A program made the translations under genes and the position numbers. Below the pieces are notes generated by a model that saw only the letters and a program-made list of their open reading frames with translations, was not told the DNA's origin and made no database searches. Of a DNA stretch of 64,000 nt, positions 17,546 through 25,862 are shown in pieces. Positions within the stretch are counted from its first letter, which is position 1; every line of letters begins with the position of its first letter. Source of the DNA: Paenibacillus sp. JNUCC-31 (GTDB lineage: Bacteria > Bacillota > Bacilli > Paenibacillales > Paenibacillaceae); contig NZ_CP062165.1 in assembly GCF_014844075.1 (NCBI RefSeq), forward strand, positions 6,944,001-7,008,000, written 5' to 3'.

Positions 17546-17574
17546 TTTATATGTAACCGCTGTCATTCTATAAT
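17546..17574 (+). promoter_or_regulatory. xynA promoter with cre-like site inside the spacer
   Basis: TTTATA (17546-17551) and TATAAT (17569-17574) are separated by exactly 17 bases. Within that spacer TGTAACCGCTGTCA (17552-17565) matches the cre consensus TGWAARCGNTNWCA except for C in place of R at position 6. CcpA bound there would exclude RNA polymerase, consistent with glucose repression of xylanase genes. The leader to the xynA start is about 110 bases. Confidence 0.6.
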
Positions 17575-17688
17575 TTAGTTAGAAAGGAGGTAAAAGTAAA
17601 AAAAACCAATGGTAAACCGAACACATCACAGAGAATCAAACTAACCGTAGTTTTATAGTGAAAATACAATCATATCAGGAGGTAGAGT

Positions 17689-18324
17689 ATGTTCAAATTT
17701 GGTAAAAAAATGTTAACGGTCGTTCTGGCAGCTTCCATGAGTTTTGGGGTATTTGCGGCAACCTCCAGTGCGGCGACAGATTATTGGCAAAATTGGACCG
17801 ATGGCGGCGGTACAGTCAATGCTGTGAATGGATCAGGCGGTAATTACAGTGTAACGTGGCAAAATACAGGGAACTTTGTAGTTGGTAAAGGCTGGAATGT
17901 CGGATCTCCAAACCGGACAGTTAACTATAATGCAGGTGTCTTTGCACCATCTGGCAATGGGTATTTGACCCTTTACGGATGGACGAGAAATGCACTTATC
18001 GAATATTACGTTGTGGACAGCTGGGGTACGTATCGACCAACCGGAACTTACAAAGGTACAGTGAACAGTGATGGTGGCACGTATGATATTTACACAACGA
18101 TGCGATACAATGCGCCTTCCATTGACGGCACACAAACGTTCCCACAGTACTGGAGCGTAAGGCAGTCGAAGAGAGCGACTGGAGTCAACTCTGCGATTAC
18201 ATTCAGCAACCATGTGAACGCCTGGAAAAGCAAAGGAATGAATCTGGGTAGCAGCTGGTCTTATCAGGTATTGGCGACAGAAGGATATCAAAGTAGCGGA
18301 AGTTCCAACGTAACGGTGTGGTAA
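17689..18324 (+). CDS. xynA: GH11 endo-1,4-beta-xylanase
   Basis: 211 residues, close in length and sequence to B. subtilis XynA. ATG follows CAGGAGGTAGAGT. Signal peptide residues 1-28 (cleavage at [11 protein letters not shown]). The single beta-jelly-roll domain carries the two catalytic glutamates, E105 in '[13 protein letters not shown]' (nucleophile) and E198 in '[13 protein letters not shown]' (acid/base), and the thumb '[16 protein letters not shown]'. It cuts xylan chains outside the cell. No binding module is attached. The gene is monocistronic. Confidence 0.97.
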   Translation: MFKFGKKMLTVVLAASMSFGVFAATSSAATDYWQNWTDGGGTVNAVNGSGGNYSVTWQNTGNFVVGKGWNVGSPNRTVNYNAGVFAPSGNGYLTLYGWTRNALIEYYVVDSWGTYRPTGTYKGTVNSDGGTYDIYTTMRYNAPSIDGTQTFPQYWSVRQSKRATGVNSAITFSNHVNAWKSKGMNLGSSWSYQVLATEGYQSSGSSNVTVW

Positions 18325-18427
18325 GTAAGTAATCCAAAGTAAGCCATTGTATGAAAGTAAAATAAGAGCTAATACACTAGGGTTAGGCACAATGCCATTC
18401 CCACAGAAAAAAAGTAATATCATCAGT

Positions 18428-18483
18428 CCGGATACGTTAAGGCCGTTTCTCGTCTGACAAACGGTCTTCGACGTTGCCGGATG
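18428..18483 (+). terminator. Long imperfect hairpin after xynA
   Basis: AAGGCCGTTT pairs with AAACGGTCTT around a 10-base loop. Flanking ACGT and CCGG blocks on both sides extend the stem (CCGGATACGT ... ACGTTGCCGG). There is no clear T run, so it may be a weak terminator, a 3' stabiliser, or a relic of a small repeat element. Confidence 0.5.
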
Positions 18484-18539
18484 CGAATGACAGGCATCAT
18501 AGCCTATTATTTTCCCATTAGCTTAAAGGAGATCGTTCT

Positions 18540-19379
18540 ATGAGAAAGCTATTAATGTTCTTTTTAATAGCAACAATGCTAGTGATCAGCGCTTGTTCGC
18601 AGGATAAACCTGAACCCGAGGATAACCTTATATTCGTGGAAGGCGGGACGTTTAAAAACAGCAAATCCAATTTCGCGGGGAGAGGTGTGACCCTGTCGAA
18701 CTTTTATATCGGTAAATATGAGGTAACTCAAAAAGAATGGGCTGAGGTCATGGGAAATAACCCCTCCGGTTTCAAAGGAGATCAATTGCCAGTGGAGATG
18801 GTGAGTTGGTATGACGTGGTGGAGTACTGCAACAAAAGAAGTATTCAAGAAGGCTTGAAACCGCATTACAATATAGATAAAAATACCAAAGACCTGAATA
18901 ATAAGAATGATAACGATAATTTAAAATGGACAGTAACCATTAATGAGGGAACTAACGGTTACCGACTGCCTACAGAGGCGGAATGGGAATATGCCGCAGG
19001 CGGAGGTAAGGAGAGCAAAAATTACACATACAGCGGAAGTAATAAAGTCGACGAAGTCGCATGGTATTGGAAGAACGCCGGAGACAAAATCTTAACCGGA
19101 GATTGGAACTGGCCTGCCATAGAGAGCAACAAAAATAAAACGAAATCGATAGGTACCCAGAAACCCAACGAGCTTGGAATCTACGATATGTCTGGCAATG
19201 TAAGAGAATGGTGCTGGGACTGGTACATCGACGCGGAGAGTCAAATTGCTTCCTTCCGGGTGGTGAAGGGCGGAGGCTGGATCGGTGGTATCAACAATAA
19301 CGAGATCGCTTTTCGAGGGAAATTTGATGCCAATGGGTTTGGTCCCGATCAGGGTTTTCGTGTTGTTCGCGGAGAATAG
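18540..19379 (+). CDS. SUMF1/formylglycine-enzyme-like lipoprotein
   Basis: 279 residues, start behind AAAGGAG. Lipobox 'LVISAC' puts a lipid-modified Cys at residue 19, so the protein is anchored outside the membrane. From about residue 32 it has the SUMF1/FGE fold: 'FVEGGTFKNS', 'YIGKYEVTQKEWAEVMG', 'PVEMVSWYDVVEYCNKRS', 'YRLPTEAEWEYAAGGG', 'ELGIYDMSGNVREWCWDWY', 'FRVVKGGGW', 'GFRVVRGE'. True formylglycine-generating enzymes have a Cys pair in the 'GGSW...C' region; here that segment is GGGWIGGINNNEIAFRGKF without Cys. It is therefore probably a non-catalytic or differently acting SUMF1 domain, and no sulfatase gene is nearby. Confidence 0.82.
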   Translation: MRKLLMFFLIATMLVISACSQDKPEPEDNLIFVEGGTFKNSKSNFAGRGVTLSNFYIGKYEVTQKEWAEVMGNNPSGFKGDQLPVEMVSWYDVVEYCNKRSIQEGLKPHYNIDKNTKDLNNKNDNDNLKWTVTINEGTNGYRLPTEAEWEYAAGGGKESKNYTYSGSNKVDEVAWYWKNAGDKILTGDWNWPAIESNKNKTKSIGTQKPNELGIYDMSGNVREWCWDWYIDAESQIASFRVVKGGGWIGGINNNEIAFRGKFDANGFGPDQGFRVVRGE

Positions 19380-19471
19380 CTAAGGAACAGGGGAAACTGC
19401 CTAAAACAATTGCAAGCCCTATCAAAAGAAACAGGTTAAGCACCAAACGTTAAGACAAGAACGGTCAATCA

Positions 19472-19498
19472 GAAAGTCGCCTAATAGCGGCTTTTTTC
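19472..19498 (+). terminator. Terminator
   Basis: AAAGTCGC-CTAATA-GCGGCTTTTTT hairpin with T run, same stem family as at 6282 and 7657. Confidence 0.8.
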
Positions 19499-19560
19499 TT
19501 CGTTTTATAGCAGGATCAAAAAGTATCCTACGATACAAAAATGATCGGATCATACAAAAA

Positions 19561-19573
19561 AGTGCGTACTACT
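19561..19573 (+). promoter_or_regulatory. 13-bp motif shared with the HxlR/arginase promoter
   Basis: AGTGCGTACTACT lies 88 bases before the next gene and occurs again exactly at 22007-22019 between the divergent hxlR and arginase-family genes. Its core GTAC with flanking T/A steps resembles HxlR family operators. It probably places the gene at 19661 under one of the HxlR proteins encoded 2 kb away. Confidence 0.55.
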
Positions 19574-19660
19574 CAACCATCAGAGAACCTGATAATCTAA
19601 CAATCGAACGGTAAGCTGAATTGTCGTTCACTATAAAATCGTACTGATGGGGTGGGGAAA

Positions 19661-21088
19661 ATGGCAGAGTATCAACTTCATTTGAAAGATAAACGTATCG
19701 TATGGGGAAAAGCAATAGATGTAGAGTCTCTCATTGGCATATATCCACAGGACTCAATTAGACCAGGCGAGAATGCGGTTTTGGATTGGAAATTGCCTGA
19801 TGGCATATATAGAGCAAAAGAGGTAGTCATTGAGCTGGATAAACTGCTTGAGGCGATACTTGTTCAGCTGGGAGAACCGATAAACGGTAATCCTTCGGTG
19901 TTGTTGGACAGTCTTCAGGCCAATTTGGCGATCTCTGGCGATGTGTCATCGCTACCACTTGGACCGTTGGCTTTGAAGGATAAGGCAGGCGTCGAACTTA
20001 CAGCACAGGCGGCACGCATTGGTGAACAATTGGTTTTCTGGGCACGAGAGATTAATTCAGAAAAGAGGGCACTCGCACAATATGGACGGGAAACTCTTGG
20101 TGAACTTGAATTTAGAAGTCATTGCTACGGTCATACCCTGATCCCAGAAGCTATTGCTCAGGTTTTGGGACCTGTTGGGGGACCAAGGGTCATGCAGTTG
20201 TATAATGAATACCTGCACCAATTTGTATTGCTGCGAGATGCATTACTTCCCTTTGCCAATTGGGAACAAGTACCCTTCGAAGTCAAGGAACACACGCAAT
20301 TCAAAGGATTACGTTTTCTGGAGCCTGCTCGTAAGGTATTTCTAACTCAGTTGATTGGGAAGGAATTAACTCACAAGGCGATTGTCCAGTATGCACAGAG
20401 TGTGCTTAGCTCGGGTTTGAACTCTGCGGGTTACGGTTTTCAATATCCTTTGGGGACCGTGTTGCCAGCTGGATTGGGAGAGTCGGCCGGTTCAGCCGCG
20501 CGCTATCTATTGAAGTGGCATCCGGTACAGACCATTCAGGTAGGAGAACCACAAGATACTGTTGCAGTCTCGTTCGAATATGAATATGACGATTATTATG
20601 CTGCACCGCGTAACGAAGCAGGAGCGGGTATATCGGGTAGCAAGGATCATCTTCAATTTTCAGGAGAGCATTCGGATTTTCCTTCCATCGCAAGGTTGGT
20701 GCCGAATACAGGTTTAGATCGAACAACTGTGCTTTTCAGTCTGGAGAGGGAAGGTCATGCATTTACTGTAGATCTCGGTCAGCTCTTTAGGGGACATCGA
20801 TTTTCATATCGGCCTAAAGGGGAAAACCATTCCAACGGTGCAAAGGTGAATCGCACAGCTATTAGCTTGCACCAGGTAACAGACATTCTGTCCCATACCG
20901 GATTGGTAACGAACACGGATGATGGAATTCACTTCATTCCGACCGGAGGCAATGAGCTTGTACAATGGGCTTTGTTAGGGAGGTTGTATCCCGAAAATGT
21001 GGTTTTACTGGAGAAGGGAAATGAAGAGGAACTGGAATTAGCTTTTCGTTCGGGAAAGGGCTTTGGCACGCAATTTTTAGTGCTATAA
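19661..21088 (+). CDS. Protein of unknown function, 475 residues
   Basis: Start ATG 19661 (MAEYQLHLKDKRIVWGKAID) behind GGGGTGGGG; an in-frame GTG at 19652 overlaps that site. There is no signal peptide or membrane segment. The first 60 residues look like a small beta domain ('KRIVWGKAIDVESLIGIYPQDSIRPGENAVLDWKLPDGIYRAKEVVIELDKL'). The middle is helical and contains two His and Tyr/Arg-rich stretches ('FRSHCYGHTLIPEAIAQVLG'). I do not recognise the family. It is monocistronic between two terminators, and its upstream region carries a motif shared with the hxlR/arginase promoter. Confidence 0.7.
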   Translation: MAEYQLHLKDKRIVWGKAIDVESLIGIYPQDSIRPGENAVLDWKLPDGIYRAKEVVIELDKLLEAILVQLGEPINGNPSVLLDSLQANLAISGDVSSLPLGPLALKDKAGVELTAQAARIGEQLVFWAREINSEKRALAQYGRETLGELEFRSHCYGHTLIPEAIAQVLGPVGGPRVMQLYNEYLHQFVLLRDALLPFANWEQVPFEVKEHTQFKGLRFLEPARKVFLTQLIGKELTHKAIVQYAQSVLSSGLNSAGYGFQYPLGTVLPAGLGESAGSAARYLLKWHPVQTIQVGEPQDTVAVSFEYEYDDYYAAPRNEAGAGISGSKDHLQFSGEHSDFPSIARLVPNTGLDRTTVLFSLEREGHAFTVDLGQLFRGHRFSYRPKGENHSNGAKVNRTAISLHQVTDILSHTGLVTNTDDGIHFIPTGGNELVQWALLGRLYPENVVLLEKGNEEELELAFRSGKGFGTQFLVL

Positions 21089-21113
21089 TTCTTTAAACCT
21101 TTCATGTCACAAT

Positions 21114-21156
21114 ATTTGACGGCAGGGCTTTGGGTGTAGGGCTACTGCCGTCAAAT
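21114..21156. terminator. Hairpin after the unknown gene
   Basis: TTTGACGGCAG and CTGCCGTCAAA form an 11-bp perfect stem around a loop of about 19 bases. The T run is poor on the plus strand. It may serve both this gene and the convergent hxlR pair. Confidence 0.65.
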
Positions 21157-21231
21157 CATGCAAACATTGCTTGATTAATTTTATTGCGATAGAACGGTTT
21201 CTCAAAGAGAAGAGAGCTAGGGGCATCGGGT

Positions 21232-21615
21232 TTACCGCATGTTAACGGTGTCACGGCGAGAGTCATCATTGTCGCAGGATACTTCGTCGGGAAATTTCTC
21301 GATGTAGGTCGATCCAAACTTGCACAGCATCTGGAGCATGGGAGCCAGTTCCTCCCCCAGATCGGACAAATAATATTCTACTTTTGGCGGGGCAACCGGA
21401 TAAACTTTGCGAATAATGAGACCGTCGCTTTCAAGCATTCTAAGCTGCATCGTAATCATGCGTTGGGTTGCATCAGGCAGAAGTCGTTGCAGCTCATTAA
21501 ACCGAACGGGACCTTTAGTTAAGTGATTCAGTATAGATATTTTCCATTTACCACTCAGTAAGCTCATAACAATCTCGGAGGTGCAGCGATACGTTTTATT
21601 TCTAAAGTTAATCAT
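21232..21615 (-). CDS. HxlR family regulator (downstream of a tandem pair)
   Basis: 127 residues from ATG at 21615 (MINFRNKTYRCTSEIVMSLLSGKWK), with AGAGAGGTG upstream. It has the HxlR winged helix: 'GKWKISILNHLTKGPVRFNELQRLLPDATQRMITMQLRMLESDGLIIRKVYPVAPPKVEYYLSDLG'. A Cys (C11) stands where redox-sensing HxlR proteins such as YodB have theirs. Its start overlaps the end of the second hxlR gene, so the two are co-translated. Located outward from the arginase-family gene. Confidence 0.85.
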   Translation of the reverse strand: MINFRNKTYRCTSEIVMSLLSGKWKISILNHLTKGPVRFNELQRLLPDATQRMITMQLRMLESDGLIIRKVYPVAPPKVEYYLSDLGEELAPMLQMLCKFGSTYIEKFPDEVSCDNDDSRRDTVNMR

Positions 21616-21970
21616 CCTCGAGCACCTCTCTTTCATTTTGATTTTTAACTCCCCACTCACACATGCCTTCCAGAACGGGCAATAACGTTTCCGCTTTTAC
21701 TGTCAGACTGTACTCGACTTTAGGTGGCACTTGAGGGTACTCTTTCCGTTCGACCATCCCATCCGCTTCCAATTCTTTTAGTTGCGAACTCAATGTTTTA
21801 AACGTAATTGCTCCAATTTGTCTTTTTAGTTCATTAAAGCGTACCGGTTGGTTTTCTGCCAATAGATAAATAATGACCATCTTCCACTTGCCACCTATGA
21901 CAGACAATGTGTAGCCAAAAGGTGTATCTTGAATATGTTTAACCTTACCTTGATATTCAGCCATGCTCAT
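21608..21970 (-). CDS. HxlR family regulator (upstream of a tandem pair)
   Basis: About 120 residues from MSMAEYQGKVKHIQDTPFGYTLSVIGGKWK (ATG at 21970; an earlier in-frame start at 22003 would overlap the promoter). The DNA-binding part is 'GGKWKMVIIYLLAENQPVRFNELKRQIGAITFKTLSSQLKELEADGMVERKEYPQVPPKVEYSLT'. Unlike its partner it lacks the N-terminal Cys, having 'DTPFGYT' there. The last bases overlap the next hxlR start by 8. It is divergent from the arginase-family gene and shares its control region. The pair could form homo- or heterodimers. Confidence 0.85.
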   Translation of the reverse strand: MSMAEYQGKVKHIQDTPFGYTLSVIGGKWKMVIIYLLAENQPVRFNELKRQIGAITFKTLSSQLKELEADGMVERKEYPQVPPKVEYSLTVKAETLLPVLEGMCEWGVKNQNEREVLEDD

Positions 21971-21989
21971 ATGTATGCTATCCTTTCGG

Positions 21990-22019
21990 GTAGTACCTAT
22001 CATAATAGTGCGTACTACT
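21990..22019. promoter_or_regulatory. Inverted repeat in the hxlR/arginase intergenic region
   Basis: GTAGTAC (21990-21996) and GTACTAC (22012-22018) form 7-bp arms 15 bases apart. The second arm lies within the 13-bp motif AGTGCGTACTACT that also occurs at 19561. This is the expected form of an HxlR operator controlling both directions. Confidence 0.6.
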
Positions 22020-22075
22020 TTTTGATTTGCGTTCAGTTTATACTAACCTTACTTTGAAGTAAAGGAGAGAAAAAC

Positions 22076-22990
22076 ATGAATCAAAAAACAATACGCCTGG
22101 TCATGCCACAATGGCAAGGGGGCAATAACCCTAACTACTCTTTTGGAGCGGAACTGCTTGCCTGGCTGGCACCGGATAATGATCAACCGTTGATTCAAGT
22201 TCCCGTGCAAGCATATGATGGAACTCCACTGGAGAACGAAAATGGTATAAATGGCAGAAAACAATTAATTGAGCAATTGGAAGCAGCCGAGCATATCATT
22301 CAAGCTCACAAGCCTGACCGGATCGTCATGTTTGGGGGAGACTGCTTGGTCGAACAAGCCCCGTTTGCCTATTTAAACGAACGGTACAATGGAGAATTAG
22401 GATTGATCTGGATTGATGCACACAGTGATTTGGTTGGATATACGGGGTATGATAACGGACATACGTTACCACTGGGGAATCTATTGGGAGAAGGAGATCG
22501 GGAGTTTGCAAAACATGTAAAAATCCCTCTGAAACCTGAAAATGTATTTATCGCGGGGTTAGCAACGCCTACGGAACAAGAAAGTGAAGTGATTTCAGAA
22601 GCGTTTCAAAGATTGGGTATTACCACGGCAGAATCCGATACAGAAATGATTCAGAGATTGGGCATCAGAACAGCAGGAACCGAAGAACTTGCGAACAGTA
22701 CCGAATCTATAAAAGAGTGGATCAAGGAAAGCGGCATTAAACAACTGGCTATCCACCTTGATCTGGATGTGCTTGATCCAAAGGCATTTCGTTCGTTATT
22801 ATTCGCCAACCCTGAGGAGCCTTATCTCTTTTCTCCTGCCGGTACCATGCGATTCCCGCAGCTCCTTCATTTGATAAAAGAGCTGTCTGATCAAGCAGAT
22901 GTCGTTGGGCTGGGTATAACCGAGCATATGCCATGGGACGCAATGAACTTAAAGAATCTACTTAAAGAAATACCTATTCTGAACCATTAA
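22076..22990 (+). CDS. Arginase/agmatinase/formiminoglutamase family protein
   Basis: 304 residues, ATG behind AAAGGAGAGA. The two-manganese ureohydrolase site is visible: 'VMFGGDCLVEQAPF', 'LIWIDAHSDLVG' (DAHxD) and 'LAIHLDLDVLDPKAF' (the D-x-D-x-x-D-P motif). The family hydrolyses guanidino or formimino groups. The exact substrate cannot be assigned because substrate-loop residues differ from classical arginase. A 15-codon segment is duplicated at 22610-22699 (RLGITTAESD then RLGIRTAGTE). It is divergent from the HxlR pair that probably regulates it. Confidence 0.85.
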   Translation: MNQKTIRLVMPQWQGGNNPNYSFGAELLAWLAPDNDQPLIQVPVQAYDGTPLENENGINGRKQLIEQLEAAEHIIQAHKPDRIVMFGGDCLVEQAPFAYLNERYNGELGLIWIDAHSDLVGYTGYDNGHTLPLGNLLGEGDREFAKHVKIPLKPENVFIAGLATPTEQESEVISEAFQRLGITTAESDTEMIQRLGIRTAGTEELANSTESIKEWIKESGIKQLAIHLDLDVLDPKAFRSLLFANPEEPYLFSPAGTMRFPQLLHLIKELSDQADVVGLGITEHMPWDAMNLKNLLKEIPILNH

Positions 22991-23032
22991 TATAATAGTC
23001 GCTCCTGTAGCCTAATAAATGTATGAAACACA

Positions 23033-23058
23033 AAGAGCCGTATCTCAATACGGCTCTA
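23033..23058 (-). terminator. Terminator of dapA, also facing the arginase gene
   Basis: AGAGCCGTAT-TGAG-ATACGGCTCTTTG on the minus strand, a 10-bp perfect stem with a modest T run. Confidence 0.75.
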
Positions 23059-23110
23059 GTCAATATAAGCTTATTGCACGATTGGAAGGGCACTTCACAG
23101 ATATTCTTGC

Positions 23111-24007
23111 TTAAGAAGGTACGACTATATTCATAAGTGTATCTGCCAACCTTTGTTTTGCATTTTCCGTTGCGGCGGTCAGCGGCAGTCGCAGTTGGGA
23201 AGATGAAATAAGCTGTTGCTGAGCGAGCCACCATTTGATTAAAGCTGGAGCAGGTTCTGTAAACACTTGATGGATTAGCGGTTCCAATTGCTTAAAGCTG
23301 TTTCTTGACCCATTGATATCACCAGAAGCAAAGCGTTGATATACCTCCACGTACCGTTGGGTGTGTATACTCGCAGAAGCCAGCATGCCTCCTGCAGCGC
23401 CTTGGCAGAGCATGGCATGGAAATAAGCATCCTCTCCGCTTAGCACAGGCTTCATCTCATATTGAGATAGAGCCAATAACAGGTCCAAACCACCCGAACT
23501 ATCCTTCAGACCAATAACCCCGTCCAGATCCATAACTTTTCGCACAGTATCCAAAGTCATTCGACTGCCGGTTCGAGCCGGAATCTCATAAACCATGATG
23601 GGCAATCCTGTCCGGGAAACGCTGGAAAAATGCGCTAGAATCCCTTCTTGGGTTGGTCTGTTGTAATAGGGAGTAACCACCAGTGCTGCATCCGCTCCTA
23701 ATTCAGCAGCCATCTCGGTCCGTTTGATGGTGGAATAGGTATCATTTGTTCCTGTCCCAACGACGACGGGAATTGTTTTGTTCAAACGGATTAGAATTTC
23801 CTTCGTTGCCTGAACCATTTGCTTTACTTCATCCCATGAGACGGTCGGAGATTCTCCTGTCGTGCCGTTTACGACCAATCCCTGAATGTCATGATTGGCA
23901 AGATGGGTAATATACTTCCGATACGATTCAATATCCAGCTTGTTGTCATTCGAAAAAGGTGCAATTACCGGTATATAAATTCCATGAATTTGTTGTTCCT
24001 TCATCAT
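23111..24007 (-). CDS. dapA: DapA-family aldolase/synthase (dihydrodipicolinate synthase type)
   Basis: 298 residues. DapA condenses pyruvate with aspartate semialdehyde in lysine synthesis; the family also contains N-acetylneuraminate lyase-type enzymes. Catalytic residues are visible: T49-T50 in 'VNGTTGESPT', Y140 and R145 in 'MVYEIPARTGSRM', and the Schiff-base K168 in 'GVIGLKDSSGG'. The stand-alone setting, divergent from a LysR regulator and not in a lysine operon, suggests a specialised paralogue, so the gene symbol is by family only. Start at the double ATG (24007/24004) with GGGG upstream. Confidence 0.8.
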   Translation of the reverse strand: MMKEQQIHGIYIPVIAPFSNDNKLDIESYRKYITHLANHDIQGLVVNGTTGESPTVSWDEVKQMVQATKEILIRLNKTIPVVVGTGTNDTYSTIKRTEMAAELGADAALVVTPYYNRPTQEGILAHFSSVSRTGLPIMVYEIPARTGSRMTLDTVRKVMDLDGVIGLKDSSGGLDLLLALSQYEMKPVLSGEDAYFHAMLCQGAAGGMLASASIHTQRYVEVYQRFASGDINGSRNSFKQLEPLIHQVFTEPAPALIKWWLAQQQLISSSQLRLPLTAATENAKQRLADTLMNIVVPS

Positions 24008-24079
24008 AATCTGCTACCCCTTCACGTTATATTGAAACTACTGTATCATAGGAACCAACATCACAGTTATCTATAACAA

Positions 24080-24991
24080 ATGATCGTTGTCATCAATATT
24101 TTCGATGAGGTGAGCAAGCTGGATTTAATTTATCTTCAAACGTTCAGAGAAGTCGCACTTCGCGAAAGCTTTACCAGAGCCGCAGAGGTGCTGGGTTATG
24201 CACAATCCAGTGTTACTACGCAAATTCAGAAGCTGGAAAAAGCATATGAAGTCAAATTGTTTGAACGCTATAGCAATAACAAAATTCGTCTGACTTCGGC
24301 TGGGGAAGAGCTGTTCAAGCTTGCCGGACAGATGTTGGAACTGTATGAACAATCCAAGGAAAAAATGGCGAAGCAGGGTGGGGGATCCTTGACGATTGGT
24401 ACGATGGATTCTATCGCTTCTTACTTTTTACCTCCATATATGCAAGCCACCCGTAAGGAATACCCGGATCTCAACATACGACTGCATACGAATCGTGAGG
24501 GATTGATTTTGCATCAGGTCAGGGAAGGCGAAGCTGACATAGGGCTTATTCTCGCAGACGATTCGAGCGATCCAGCTTTGCAATGGATTACCATTCGCAA
24601 GGAACCGCTACTGCTGATTGTCCATCCTCATCATCCGCTTATCGGCAAAGAGCAGGTTGTGTTGAATGATCTAATGGATATGGAGTGGATCATGCCTGAA
24701 GATACCTGCAATTACAGGCAGCTGCTGGAAAGAGTGCTTCGGGCAAACTCAATCCCCTATCGAATCGGGCTGGAACTTGGCAATCCGGAAGCGATCAAAA
24801 GAAGTATTAAGACAGGAGAAGGCATTTCCATTTTGCCGCAAATGGCTGTGATGGAGGAAATTGAGCGAGGGGAGCTGAAAGCCTTACCCCTTGAACATGC
24901 AGAACTTCAACTCGAAATTCAGCTCGTTCTTCATCCAAAGAAGTGGGTGTCCAACGCACTGCACTATTTCATGGTAAGTTTGAAAAACTAA
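24080..24991 (+). CDS. LysR family regulator divergent from dapA
   Basis: Up to 303 residues. The helix-turn-helix is 'LDLIYLQTFREVALRESFTRAAEVLGYAQSSVTTQIQKLEKAYEVKLFERYSN', then an effector domain with 'LTIGTMDSIASYFLPP' and 'LGNPEAIKRSIKTGEGISILPQ'. LysR proteins usually begin at M-D-L-x-x-L, so the true start may be GTG 24110, or CTG 24119 behind GAGGTGA; the ATG at 24080 adds 13 unusual residues and lacks a ribosome binding site. A GTTATCTATAAC dyad at 24066-24077 in the short gap to dapA may be its operator. Probable activator of dapA. Confidence 0.82.
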   Translation: MIVVINIFDEVSKLDLIYLQTFREVALRESFTRAAEVLGYAQSSVTTQIQKLEKAYEVKLFERYSNNKIRLTSAGEELFKLAGQMLELYEQSKEKMAKQGGGSLTIGTMDSIASYFLPPYMQATRKEYPDLNIRLHTNREGLILHQVREGEADIGLILADDSSDPALQWITIRKEPLLLIVHPHHPLIGKEQVVLNDLMDMEWIMPEDTCNYRQLLERVLRANSIPYRIGLELGNPEAIKRSIKTGEGISILPQMAVMEEIERGELKALPLEHAELQLEIQLVLHPKKWVSNALHYFMVSLKN

Positions 24992-25049
24992 AGCACCGAA
25001 GGTGTTAGATGATTAGGTAATAAATTTGTACACATAAGGAGATAAAACT

Positions 25050-25505
25050 ATGGCAGAAAACAAATTATTAAGAATGGACAATGTTGGCATCGTTGTAGAA
25101 TCCCTTGATGACTCGATCTCTTTCTTTGAGGAGATTGGCTTGAAGCTCGAAGGGCGAGCTACTGTCGAAGGTGAATGGGCTGGTCGCGTAACCGGGCTGG
25201 GTTCACAGTGTGTAGAGATTGCTATGATGGTTACCCCCGATGGCCACAGCCGACTTGAACTTTCACGATTTCTCACCCCACCTACTATATCTGATCATCG
25301 AACCGCTCCTGTCAATGCCCTCGGTTATCTACGCGTCATGTTCACCGTTGAAGACATTGACGAATTGGTATCCAGACTCGCGAAGCATGGCGCTCAGCTC
25401 GTTGGCGAAGTGGTTCAGTACGAGAACTCGTATCGGCTCTGCTACATTCGTGGAAATGAAGGACATCTAATCGGTTTAGCGGAACAACTCGGTAAAAATA
25501 AGTGA
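25050..25505 (+). CDS. VOC superfamily (glyoxalase/dioxygenase-like) protein
   Basis: 151 residues, ATG behind AAGGAG. Two beta-alpha-beta-beta-beta modules are evident: 'MDNVGIVVESLDDSISFFEEIGLKLEGR' and 'GYLRVMFTVEDIDELVSRLAKHGAQLVGEVVQYENSYRLCYIRGNEGHLIGLAEQL'. Candidate metal ligands are sparse (Glu in the last strand), so enzymatic or binding roles are both possible. Such small VOC proteins detoxify aldehydes or antibiotics or cleave ring compounds. It follows the LysR gene by 58 bases and may be transcribed separately. Confidence 0.8.
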   Translation: MAENKLLRMDNVGIVVESLDDSISFFEEIGLKLEGRATVEGEWAGRVTGLGSQCVEIAMMVTPDGHSRLELSRFLTPPTISDHRTAPVNALGYLRVMFTVEDIDELVSRLAKHGAQLVGEVVQYENSYRLCYIRGNEGHLIGLAEQLGKNK

Positions 25506-25641
25506 TGTTTAAAAGAAGAGTTAACTGAAATATACATTGCTAGAGGCGACCCTCGGACCCGGAAACAAGGGGGGGGATCTTTATTTGAATTTAGCCATAA
25601 GGCACTATAACAAGCTGTTAAAAAAAAAGTGGGTATCACGA

Positions 25642-25680
25642 AAGGCTTAGGCTTCTTCTCCAGAAGCCTAAGCCTTTTGT
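25642..25680 (+). terminator. Strong terminator after the VOC gene
   Basis: AAGGCTTAGGCTTCT and AGAAGCCTAAGCCTT form a stem of about 15 bp with a short loop, followed by TTGTTTG. It is 137 bases past the stop; the DNA between shows nothing recognisable. Confidence 0.8.
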
Positions 25681-25755
25681 TTGTAATGCTCAAAATTAAA
25701 TGCTTCATTCATCGTTCCTGACACTGTTGTAACAAAATCATTTATAGGTGCACAA

Positions 25756-25789
25756 TAAGACTTCTATTCTGTTCGAATAGAAGTCCTGG
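25756..25789 (-). terminator. Terminator of the SIS-domain gene
   Basis: On the minus strand GGACTTCTATTCG-AACA-GAATAGAAGTCTTATTG, a stem of about 12 bp with a modest T run, 74 bases past the stop codon. Confidence 0.7.
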
Positions 25790-25862
25790 ATTTTCCTCAG
25801 AAGTAGAAATTCTCCTTACTTTGAACCGTTCACCGTACCGGAAAGAACCTGACTGATTTTGC

